This document shows, piece by piece, positions 25,388 to 33,033 of a DNA stretch of 64,000 nucleotides. Each line of letters starts with the position of its first letter. Within the stretch, counting starts at the first letter, position 1. The stretch comes from Streptomyces malaysiense (GTDB taxonomy: Bacteria > Actinomycetota > Actinomycetes > Streptomycetales > Streptomycetaceae): NCBI RefSeq assembly GCF_000980885.2, contig NZ_LBDA02000012.1, positions 62,001-126,000 of the forward strand, given 5' to 3'. The notes under the pieces are model-generated. The model was not told the origin of the DNA. It saw nothing but the letters and a program-made list of their open reading frames with translations, and did not search any database. The position numbers were made by a program, and so were the translations under genes.

Positions 25388-25930
25388 GTGCCGACCAACT
25401 CGAGCAAAGCGGACCGGATAGAACTGACCGAGGGTGAACTGCGGGAGATCACGGGCTACGCGGCCGACTGCGCCGACCGGGTCCTGCACCTGTTCGAACA
25501 GAGCCTTCCCGACGACACGCGGCCCCGCGAGGCCGTCGAGGGGGCCCGCGCCTTCGCGGGCGGCGGCCGCCGCACCCAGGCGCTGCGGCTGAGCGGCTTC
25601 GCGGCGTTCCGCGCGGCACGCGAGCCCGCCTCACCGGCCGCCGCCGACGCCGCCCGCGCGGCGAGCCACGCGGCGGGCGCCGCCTTCCTCCACCCCCTCG
25701 CCGACGCCTATCAGGTCAGACACATCCTCGGCGCGGCGGCCCACGCCGCCCGCGCGATGGAACTGGCGGCGGCCGAGGACCCGGCCGTCGCGGCCGACGC
25801 CCTCGCCTGGGCGCACGAACACGCCCCGGCCGCCGTCGGCACCGTCCTCGGCCGCCTGCCCGCGGCTCCCGCCGGGGGCGGCCGCGTGGGCGAGTACCTG
25901 CGCGGCCTGGACGCCGCGCTGCGCGCCTGA
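25388..25930 (+). CDS. Putative immunity protein (Imm-5-like)
   Basis: 180 residues from GTG 25388. The chain is alpha-helical and alanine-rich, with TEGELREITGYAADCADRVL at the start, PREAVEGARAFAGG, and ARAASHAAGAAFLHPLADAY. This pattern matches a family annotated in many actinobacteria as putative immunity protein (Imm-5-like). Such proteins protect against polymorphic toxins, but no toxin gene is adjacent, so it is an orphan or has another role. The ribosome site is weak and a longer form from 25226 cannot be excluded. Confidence 0.6.
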   Translation: MPTNSSKADRIELTEGELREITGYAADCADRVLHLFEQSLPDDTRPREAVEGARAFAGGGRRTQALRLSGFAAFRAAREPASPAAADAARAASHAAGAAFLHPLADAYQVRHILGAAAHAARAMELAAAEDPAVAADALAWAHEHAPAAVGTVLGRLPAAPAGGGRVGEYLRGLDAALRA

Positions 25931-26038
25931 GCGGGGCCCGGCGGCGAGCACCGCGCCGGCCTCGCGGCCCGGCGCGGGCGGGCGTCCCGGGGCGGGCCCG
26001 GAGCCGGTCACCCGGCCCGACAGGGCGCGTCCCGCCGC

Positions 26039-26254
26039 TCAGCCCGCCTCGCGGTGCAGCACTCGGCGTGCCGCCTCGGCCTCGGCCGCCGGCGGGGACA
26101 GTTCGTCCAGGGTGTCGAGTTCGTCGTCGGACTCCAGTTCCCGCTCCCAGGCCGCGGCCAGCTGCTCCTGTTCGGCGCGTGGCTTCGCGCCGATGGCCTC
26201 CCGCTGCCCGGGGTCCAGAGCCGCCATGAATCGTCCGATCGCGTCCGTCGGCAT
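26039..26254 (-). CDS. Small acidic helical protein (71 aa)
   Basis: 71 residues from ATG 26254 with an excellent AAGGAG ribosome site. It reads MPTDAIGRFMAALDPGQR at the start and then a charged, helix-prone stretch (RAEQEQLAAAWERELESD). No membrane segment or signal peptide. I do not recognise a family. It lies 80 bp after the PIG-L deacetylase gene on the same strand. Confidence 0.6.
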   Translation of the reverse strand: MPTDAIGRFMAALDPGQREAIGAKPRAEQEQLAAAWERELESDDELDTLDELSPPAAEAEAARRVLHREAG

Positions 26255-26334
26255 GCCGTGCTCCTTGTCGCGCAGAACTGCCGGTCTCAGCCCAGCATGG
26301 CCAATGGTCCGGGCGCCCGCCTCTCGGCGGCCGG

Positions 26335-27093
26335 TCAGGCGGTCAGCTCCGTGCGCGCCGGCGCCGAGGTGGCGAGCTCGTGCCGGATGAACCACTCCGT
26401 GCCCATCAGCCGCTTCCGCTCGGACGCCGTGAGACGGGCGATCAGACCCGGTACGGCCCCGCGCTCCACCTCGGAGCGGTGCGCCAGCACGGCGGCGATC
26501 TTCCGCTCCAGCCAGGGGCCGGCGTCGACCGTCGCCGTGACCTGCTCGTCCGGCACGCTGTACGCCGTCTTGCGCTCCCCGACCACCTCCCGCAGCGCCG
26601 GCACGGCCGAGTGCGGATGGGTCGCCAGGTACAGGGCGCGCGGCTGCCAGGACGGGCCGGCGTCCGGATGGAACCCCGCCAGCCCGGCGGCCTGGGCGGC
26701 GAGCACCGTCACCCGGTGGGTGTGCACATGATCCGGGTGCCCCGTCACCCCGCCGTACGCGTCGTGCGTGACGACGATCTCCGGGCGGAACGCGCGGATG
26801 TGCGCCACCAGCCGCCGTACCGCCTCGTCCAGCGGCGCGTCGCACAGCCGCGCGCGGCCCGGCGCCGACCCCGGCACCCGCGCGTCGGCGTACCCCAGCA
26901 ACCGGGGCTCCCCGGCGCCGAGGATGCGCAACGCCTCGGCCAGTTCCCCGGCTCGCCCGGTGCCCGCGGCCCATGTCGACGTGACGACCCCGGTACGGGC
27001 GCCCGCGGCCGCGTGCCGGGCCAGCACCCCGCCCGCCGACAGGGACTCGTCGTCCGGGTGGGCGAACACCGCGAGCAGACTCGGCAAGGACAC
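26335..27093 (-). CDS. PIG-L-family deacetylase
   Basis: 252 residues from GTG 27093. The zinc-site motif AVFAHPDDESLSAGG lies at residues about 8-22, and the second set of histidines is in VTGHPDHVHTHRVTVLA. The family includes MshB and Mca of mycothiol metabolism and many natural-product deacetylases that remove N-acetyl from GlcNAc-type groups. Its own substrate is unclear. The HDAYGG segment replaces the D/N pair of MshB. It follows the GH16-like gene by 38 bp on the same strand, so both may share one transcript. Confidence 0.85.
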   Translation of the reverse strand: MSLPSLLAVFAHPDDESLSAGGVLARHAAAGARTGVVTSTWAAGTGRAGELAEALRILGAGEPRLLGYADARVPGSAPGRARLCDAPLDEAVRRLVAHIRAFRPEIVVTHDAYGGVTGHPDHVHTHRVTVLAAQAAGLAGFHPDAGPSWQPRALYLATHPHSAVPALREVVGERKTAYSVPDEQVTATVDAGPWLERKIAAVLAHRSEVERGAVPGLIARLTASERKRLMGTEWFIRHELATSAPARTELTA

Positions 27094-27131
27094 GGGCGGA
27101 CCGCCTTCGGCACGGGGACCTGGAGGACGGC

Positions 27132-27884
27132 TCACAACGGTCGCGCGTACGCCGTCCGTCCGCCACCATACGGACGGCTCACGGTCAGGTCGCTCACCTC
27201 GAACGACATCTCGTCCGTCCCCGGCTCCGGCTGCGGGTGGTAGCGCCCGGCGCACACCGAGAGGCCGACGATGAGATGGGCCCGCCAGGCCTGCCCCACG
27301 CCCCGGTGGTCCGCGAAGACCGAGGCGCCGTTCAGCGACCAGATCACACAGCGCGGCCCGAACTCGGTCCGCAGAGCCACCCAGGCGCCGGGGCGGACCG
27401 CCTCGTCGTGGAGGTAGCAACTGGCGCTGCGTACACGGTTGGTGAACTCCAGATGGTCGGGGTTGTCCACGTGGTACTCGAACACGTCCACCCCCTGGCC
27501 GCCGTCCCGCCAGGTCCTGATCGCCGGCCAGGCGCCGGTCTCCCGGGGCAGCCGCACCCGTGCCTCCAGCACATCGCCCGGCCGCACGGTGAACCCCTCC
27601 CGGCTGCCCTCCGTCGTCAGCAGCCCGGTGTCCCAGCGGCCGTCCGCCCGGCGGGTGGCCCGGAAGACCCCCGAACGGCAGTGGCCCGGATCGGCCGCCA
27701 GCCGGTCCAGCCGGTCCTCGTCCGGATGGGCCGGGCCGCCGCCCGGGAACGCCCGCGAACGGCCCGCGACCCACTGGGCCGTGGAGGTGAAGTCCGCCGT
27801 GAACACCACGTCGGTCGCGGCCGGGAAACGCGGGGCGCCGGACAGCGGGTCGCCCCGCGGCGGTTCGTCCATGTTCATCTCCAT
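27132..27884 (-). CDS. GH16-like (beta-glucanase fold) protein, nucleophile missing
   Basis: 250 residues from ATG 27884, which has GGTGAG before it. The concanavalin-like fold is suggested by VVFTADFTSTAQWVAG, GDVLEARVRLPRETGAWPAI and the C-terminal MSFEVSDLTVSRPYGG. In GH16 enzymes the active site is ExDxxE. Here the place reads GQGVDVFEYHVDNPD, with Gly instead of the nucleophile Glu but Asp and the final Glu kept. No signal peptide is present, also unusual for a secreted glucanase. It may bind rather than cut sugar. It precedes the PIG-L gene on the same strand. Confidence 0.65.
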   Translation of the reverse strand: MEMNMDEPPRGDPLSGAPRFPAATDVVFTADFTSTAQWVAGRSRAFPGGGPAHPDEDRLDRLAADPGHCRSGVFRATRRADGRWDTGLLTTEGSREGFTVRPGDVLEARVRLPRETGAWPAIRTWRDGGQGVDVFEYHVDNPDHLEFTNRVRSASCYLHDEAVRPGAWVALRTEFGPRCVIWSLNGASVFADHRGVGQAWRAHLIVGLSVCAGRYHPQPEPGTDEMSFEVSDLTVSRPYGGGRTAYARPL

Positions 27885-28046
27885 GACCGATGTCTCACCG
27901 CCCGCGGGCCGGTCATGCGCCCGGACCACGACTCCTGGCCGGATACACCCATCCGGGTGAGCGGCCGGTGTGCCCGCCGCGGACACCGGCCCCCTGGTGG
28001 GCCGCGTGACGGACGTGGTGCCGGCGGACCCGGACCGTCCGTGCGG

Positions 28047-30434
28047 CTACTGGCCGGCCACCTCGTCCAGCTCGGCCAGTCCCTCCGGGCGCCGCCCCCG
28101 GGGCTGCTGCGGCTCCGGCCGCACCGGCGAGGGCGGGACCGGGCGGTCCTGCGGAGCGTCGACGGCCAGGGTGACCGGATCGCCGTGGTGCAGGACCGTC
28201 ACGGGGTCGCCCTCCACCAGCCGGTAGCGCACCCGCTGGGGGCCGATGTCCACCTTCAGCCGGCGCCCGCGCACCTGCACCGTGAACACCACCCGGGACA
28301 GCGCCTCGGGCAGCCGCGGCGCGAAGCCGAGCACATCGGGCCGCTCGTCCTCGCCGAGGTGCCAGCGCAGGCCCCCGAAACCGCCGACGACGGCGATCCA
28401 CGTCCCGGCGAGGGAGGCGATGTGCAGCCCGTCACGGGTGTTGTGCTCCAGATCGTCCAGGTCCATCAGGGCGGCTTCGGCGAGATAGGCGTACGCCAGC
28501 CTCAGGTGCCCGGTATCGGCGGCGAGCACCGCCTGGCAGCACGCCGACAGGGAGGAGTCGCGCACCGTCAGCGCCTCGTAGTAGGCGAAGTTGCGCGCCT
28601 TGTCCTCCTCGGTGAACGCGTACGGGCACTCCAGCATCGCCAGCACCACGTCGGCCTGCTTCACCACCTGCTTGCGGTACAGGTCGAAATAGGGGTAGTT
28701 GAGCAGGAGCGGATAGTTCTCGGGAGGGGTGCCCTCGAAGTCCCAGCGCTGGAAGTGCGTGTAGCCGGCGGACTGTTCGTGCACGCCCAGGGCCTCGTTG
28801 TACGGGATCGCCATCCGGGCCGCCGCGTCCCGCCAGGTCGCGGCCTCCTCGTCGTCCACGCCGAGTTCGTCGGCCCGGTCCGGGTGGCGGATGGCGACGT
28901 CGGCCGCCGCCAGCAGGTTCTGCCGGGCCATCAGGTTGGTGTAGAGGTTGTCCCGGGCGATGGCGCTGTACTCGTCGGGCCCGGTGACCCCGTCGATGTG
29001 GAAGACGCCCTCCGGGTCGTGGTGGCCGACGGAGCGCCACAGCCGGGCGGTGTCCACCAGGATGTCGAAGCCCTCCGCGCGCTCGAACTCCTCGTCACCG
29101 GTCGCCGCGATGTACCGGACCGTGGCCAGCGCGATGTCGGCGTTGATGTGGAACGCGGCGGTCCCGGCAGGCCAGTAGGCGGAGCACTCGGCGCCGTCGA
29201 TGGTCCGCCACGGGAACACCGCTCCCTCCAGCCCCAGCTGGCGGGCGCGTTCGCGGGCCGCGGGCAGGGTGCTGTGCCGCCAGCGCAGGGCCGACGCCAC
29301 GGTCTCGGGCGCGGTGAACGTCAGCACCGGCATCACGTACGACTCGCTGTCCCAGAAGGAGTGCCCGTCGTACCCGGTCCCGGTCAGCCCCTTCGCGGGG
29401 ATCGCCCGGTTCTCCCCGCGCGCCGCCGCCTGGAGCACATGGAAGAGCGCGAACCGCACCGCCTGCTGGATCTGCGCGTCGCCCTCCACCTCGACGTCCG
29501 CGCCCGCCCAGAACGCGTCCAGATAGGCCCGCTGCTCGGCGACCAGACCGTCCCAGCCGGTGCTGACGGCGACCGCCACCGCGCCGTCCACCTGGTCGTG
29601 CATGCTCGGCAGCGAACGCTCGCCGGACCAGCCGTAGGCCACGAACTTGACCAGCCGCAGCGGCTGTCCGGGCGTGAGGTCCGCGGTCACCGTCAGCCGG
29701 CTGACATCCGGCTCGCACTGCGCCGACCAGCGGGTGTTGTCGGGTCCTTCCACGGTGTGGTCGGCCGCCGCGCCCACCCGCAGCCCGCTGCGGTCGGTGC
29801 GGTGCACCAGGCGCAGCCGGGTCTCCTCGGCGTAGTGCTCCTCCGGCGTCAGCGGCGACTCGGTCGCGGCGGCGACCCGGGGATCGCCCTCCACGTGCGG
29901 GAGTTGCTCATTGGCGACCAGTTCGGACTGGATGGCGACCGAGGCCGGGCCGTCCTCCGGCTCCACCTCGTAGACGACGGCGGCCACCGCGCGCTGGGTG
30001 AAGGACACCAGCCGCCGCGAGGTGATGCGGACCGTGCGGCCGCCGGGCGAGGTCCAGCGGGCGGTGCGGCTGAGCACACCGGTCCGGAAGTCCAGTACCC
30101 GCTCGTGGGACAGCAGTCGGCCGTAGCGCAGATCGTACGGGTGGTCGTCCACCAGCAGCCGGATGACCTTGCCGTCGGTGACGTTGATCGCCGTCTGGCC
30201 GGACTCGGGATAGCCGTAGCCGGCCTCCGCGTACGGCAGGGGATGCCGCTCGTAGACCCCGTTGAGATAGGCGCCGGGCAGCCCGTGCGGCTCGCCCTCG
30301 TCCAGGTTGCCGCGCCAGCCGACATGCCCGTTGGACAGCGCGAACACCGATTCGCTCTGCGCGAGCACATCGAGGTTCAGATCGGTCTCGCGCAGGGACC
30401 ACGGCTCGACGGTGTAGCTGGGATGTGTGATCAC
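28047..30434 (-). CDS. GH65 disaccharide phosphorylase (maltose/trehalose type)
   Basis: 795 residues, the usual GH65 length. The (alpha/alpha)6 barrel holds [17 protein letters not shown] and the general acid about E488 in TGPDEYSAI, at nearly the same residue number as in Lactobacillus maltose phosphorylase. The enzyme splits maltose, trehalose, kojibiose or a related glucoside with phosphate to give beta-glucose 1-phosphate. Its GTG start overlaps the stop of the upstream HAD gene by 4 nt (GTGA). The HAD enzyme would turn the beta-glucose 1-phosphate into glucose 6-phosphate, so the two form a complete phosphorolytic pathway. The C-terminal 30 residues are proline-rich. Confidence 0.88.
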   Translation of the reverse strand: MITHPSYTVEPWSLRETDLNLDVLAQSESVFALSNGHVGWRGNLDEGEPHGLPGAYLNGVYERHPLPYAEAGYGYPESGQTAINVTDGKVIRLLVDDHPYDLRYGRLLSHERVLDFRTGVLSRTARWTSPGGRTVRITSRRLVSFTQRAVAAVVYEVEPEDGPASVAIQSELVANEQLPHVEGDPRVAAATESPLTPEEHYAEETRLRLVHRTDRSGLRVGAAADHTVEGPDNTRWSAQCEPDVSRLTVTADLTPGQPLRLVKFVAYGWSGERSLPSMHDQVDGAVAVAVSTGWDGLVAEQRAYLDAFWAGADVEVEGDAQIQQAVRFALFHVLQAAARGENRAIPAKGLTGTGYDGHSFWDSESYVMPVLTFTAPETVASALRWRHSTLPAARERARQLGLEGAVFPWRTIDGAECSAYWPAGTAAFHINADIALATVRYIAATGDEEFERAEGFDILVDTARLWRSVGHHDPEGVFHIDGVTGPDEYSAIARDNLYTNLMARQNLLAAADVAIRHPDRADELGVDDEEAATWRDAAARMAIPYNEALGVHEQSAGYTHFQRWDFEGTPPENYPLLLNYPYFDLYRKQVVKQADVVLAMLECPYAFTEEDKARNFAYYEALTVRDSSLSACCQAVLAADTGHLRLAYAYLAEAALMDLDDLEHNTRDGLHIASLAGTWIAVVGGFGGLRWHLGEDERPDVLGFAPRLPEALSRVVFTVQVRGRRLKVDIGPQRVRYRLVEGDPVTVLHHGDPVTLAVDAPQDRPVPPSPVRPEPQQPRGRRPEGLAELDEVAGQ

Positions 30435-31174
30435 GGCGACTCCAGGAGTTCCGCCAGGTCGCGTACGACGACGTCGGCGCCGTGCGTCCGGAGCTGCTCG
30501 GCCTGCCCCACCCGGTCCACCCCCACGACCAGCCCGAACCGTCCCGCCCGCCCGGCCTCGACGCCGGCCAGCGCGTCCTCGAACACGGCCGCCGCGCCGG
30601 GCTCCACGGACAGTTCCCGTGCCGCCTCCAGATAGGTGTCCGGAGCGGGCTTGCCGCGCAACCGCCGCTCGCGGGTCACCACCCCGTCGACCCGTTCGTC
30701 GAACAGGTCCGCGATACCGGCCGCGGCCAGCACGTCCCGGGCGTTCGCGCTGGACGACACCACCGCGCAGGCCAGACCGGCCGCGCGGACCTCGTGCAGA
30801 AAGCGGACCGAACCCTCGTACGGCTCCACGCCGTCCTCCCGGATCCGGCGCAGCACCAGCTCGTTCTTGCGGGCGCCCAGCGCCCGCACCGTCTCGGCGT
30901 CCGGCGGATCCTCGGGAGAACCCTCGGGCAACCGCACCCCGCGCGCCGCGAGGAACGTCCGCACCCCGTCCGCCCTGGGCCGCCCGTCCACGTACTCGTC
31001 GTAGTCCCGCACCGGGTCGAAGGGCACGAACTCCGTTCCCTCCCGCCGCGCGCGTTCTCGCAGATAGGCGTCGAACATCTCCTTCCAGGCCGCCGCGTGC
31101 ACCTTGGCGGTCTGGGTGAGCACCCCGTCGAGATCGAACAGACAGGCGCGTACGTGTGCGGGAAGCCGGGGCAT
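30431..31174 (-). CDS. HAD-family beta-phosphoglucomutase
   Basis: 247 residues from ATG 31174. The HAD core is clear: nucleophile and acid in [15 protein letters not shown], a threonine/serine motif in [11 protein letters not shown], the lysine motif [13 protein letters not shown], and [12 protein letters not shown]. The cap domain (about residues 20-110) is of beta-PGM type. It interconverts beta-glucose 1-phosphate and glucose 6-phosphate. It is the first gene of the two-gene unit with the GH65 phosphorylase. A TAGTCT box lies 6 nt before the ATG and no separate ribosome site is well placed, so the transcript may be leaderless. Confidence 0.88.
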   Translation of the reverse strand: MPRLPAHVRACLFDLDGVLTQTAKVHAAAWKEMFDAYLRERARREGTEFVPFDPVRDYDEYVDGRPRADGVRTFLAARGVRLPEGSPEDPPDAETVRALGARKNELVLRRIREDGVEPYEGSVRFLHEVRAAGLACAVVSSSANARDVLAAAGIADLFDERVDGVVTRERRLRGKPAPDTYLEAARELSVEPGAAAVFEDALAGVEAGRAGRFGLVVGVDRVGQAEQLRTHGADVVVRDLAELLESP

Positions 31175-31288
31175 GCTCCGAGACTAGGAGCCACCGGTGA
31201 CCGACGCGTGGGGACGGCGGTCCGGCGCGCCGGAAGGCACCCGCTCGGTGGAGGCGTGCGCCGGGGCGCGTGACAGGATGCGCGGATC

Positions 31289-31714
31289 ATGACTGCTGAC
31301 TGGTACGTCCTCATCGAGGAAGACATACGGAAGACCAGGCGTGTGCAGGCCGTCGAGTTCAGGCTGCACCACTGGAAGCTGGCGGCCGCGCACCGCGTCA
31401 CGGGGGACGAGGGGAGGATCGCCGCCGTGGCCGAGGACGCGGCGCTGCACTACATGCCGACCACCCTGACCCGGTACGCCAGACCGGGGGACCGGCCCGC
31501 ACGGCACGCCTTTCTCGCCCAGGACGGTTCCTGGGTGGTCCTCGTCGGGCTGCGCGGACATCAGTGCCACATACGGGTGAGCACCGCCCGGCTCATGCAT
31601 GTGCACGAGGAGGAGGAGGTCCCGCCGAAGACTCTCAAGGAGTCGCTCCGCGACGCGTGGCAGGGGCCGCCGGCCCCGGAGCGCCCCTGGTCGCCACCGG
31701 CGGCGGAGGACTGA
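31289..31714 (+). CDS. Conserved hypothetical protein (141 aa)
   Basis: 141 residues: MTADWYVLIEEDIRKTRRVQ at the start, a compact alpha/beta middle (HAFLAQDGSWVVLVGLRG), then a proline-rich, acidic C-terminus after about residue 105. No membrane segment or known motif. It stands alone, divergent from the HAD gene and convergent on the tRNA-like element. I do not recognise a family. Confidence 0.65.
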   Translation: MTADWYVLIEEDIRKTRRVQAVEFRLHHWKLAAAHRVTGDEGRIAAVAEDAALHYMPTTLTRYARPGDRPARHAFLAQDGSWVVLVGLRGHQCHIRVSTARLMHVHEEEEVPPKTLKESLRDAWQGPPAPERPWSPPAAED

Positions 31715-31730
31715 ACGCGGACCGTACCGG

Positions 31731-31826
<96 letters not shown>

Positions 31827-31951
31827 TTGTTCCCGGTCCGGGATGGTGCCCCGTTCCGTTCACAAGAAGAGGATGGCAGCGGCCCCTGACGGGCTGCTGA
31901 CGTGTCCCTGACGCGGCCGCGGACGGCGGGAAACCGGAAGCCCCCGGCCGG

Positions 31952-32929
31952 CTACCGCGCGACGAGGGCCTTTCCGTACACCGTGGAACTGCGCCGCACC
32001 GTCATCCCGATCCGCTCGTACAGCGGCAGCGCCCCCGTGTCCGAATGCGTCCACAGGACGCAACTCCGCTTCCCCTGGCGGTAGAAGGCGCGGAACGCCT
32101 CTTGCAGCAGCAGCCGCGCGATACCCCGGTTGCGCTGATCACGGCGGACCGCGACCCGCTCGACGTACCCCTCGCCACCGTCCGGGGCCCCCGGCGCGGG
32201 AGCCGCGGCCACCCCGGCGTCCACCTCTCCGTCGGTCCCCGGATCCAGGGCCAGTACCGCACCGACCAGCCGGCCGTCCACGAAGGCGAGCGGTGACGCC
32301 GCCGGCGCGAACGTCGCCCGGCCGACCGTGTGCCGCGCCCACTCGGCGTACGGCTTCCGGCGCTGCTGCCACTCGTCGAACGCGTCCTCGGTGAGCCGGT
32401 AGGCGGCCTCCTCGTCGCCCGCGCGGAACGCCCGCACCGTGATCCCCGAAGGCGGCTCCGGCACCACCGGTTCGTGCGGCATCGGCATCTCCAGCAGCCA
32501 CTCGGTGACCATCCTGACGTACCCGCCGGAGCGCAGCAGCGCGGTGGCGGCGAGATCACTGTCGGAGATCGTCTGGGCCAGTCGGTCGCCGCCCAGTTCG
32601 CGGGCCCGCGCCTCGGTCCAGGCGAGCAGGGCGGCGCCGAGCCCCCGCCCCCGGTGCCCGGGGTGCACATGGACGGTGGCTCGCCGCCCCCGCACCCATC
32701 CCCATGCCGCCGGGTCCCCGGCACGGTCCGTGACCAGCACCGTGTCACACGCCGGCTCGCCCTGGGCCCCGCCGAGGTCGGCCGCGATGCGGTCCGCGCC
32801 GGTCGTGACCCGGCCGTGCAGCGCGCACTCGCCCGCGCCGACCAGGCGGTGCACCGCGTCGGTGTCGGTGGTGGTGGCGGGGCGGACTCGATAGCCGGCC
32901 GGCCATGTTCCAGCGGAAGGATCAGCCAT
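31952..32929 (-). CDS. Double-domain GNAT acetyltransferase
   Basis: 325 residues from ATG 32929 (a GTG at 32950 is possible). Two GNAT domains are seen. The first (about 15-150) has VHVHPGHRGRGLGAALLAW. The second (about 165-325) has VERVAVRRDQRNRGIARLLL and GALPLYERIGMTV. Tandem GNATs such as MshD of mycothiol synthesis have this layout, but no MSH-specific residues could be confirmed. Acceptor unknown. It is a single-gene unit downstream of the phosphoesterase operon end. Confidence 0.8.
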   Translation of the reverse strand: MADPSAGTWPAGYRVRPATTTDTDAVHRLVGAGECALHGRVTTGADRIAADLGGAQGEPACDTVLVTDRAGDPAAWGWVRGRRATVHVHPGHRGRGLGAALLAWTEARARELGGDRLAQTISDSDLAATALLRSGGYVRMVTEWLLEMPMPHEPVVPEPPSGITVRAFRAGDEEAAYRLTEDAFDEWQQRRKPYAEWARHTVGRATFAPAASPLAFVDGRLVGAVLALDPGTDGEVDAGVAAAPAPGAPDGGEGYVERVAVRRDQRNRGIARLLLQEAFRAFYRQGKRSCVLWTHSDTGALPLYERIGMTVRRSSTVYGKALVAR

Positions 32930-33033
32930 GGGTGAACCCTGCACCGGCACACCCCACCGGAAACAGGGGGAAGGCCCCCGGCCGGCGGTGACGCCGGTCA
33001 GGGGCCCTTTGACGCCCGAACGGTCGGGGTGCG

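Noticed and set aside
26254..27169. Upstream extension of the 71-residue gene over the PIG-L gene
   Set aside because: The extension is a shadow of the PIG-L gene; the good AAGGAG site and ATG at 26254 define the small gene.
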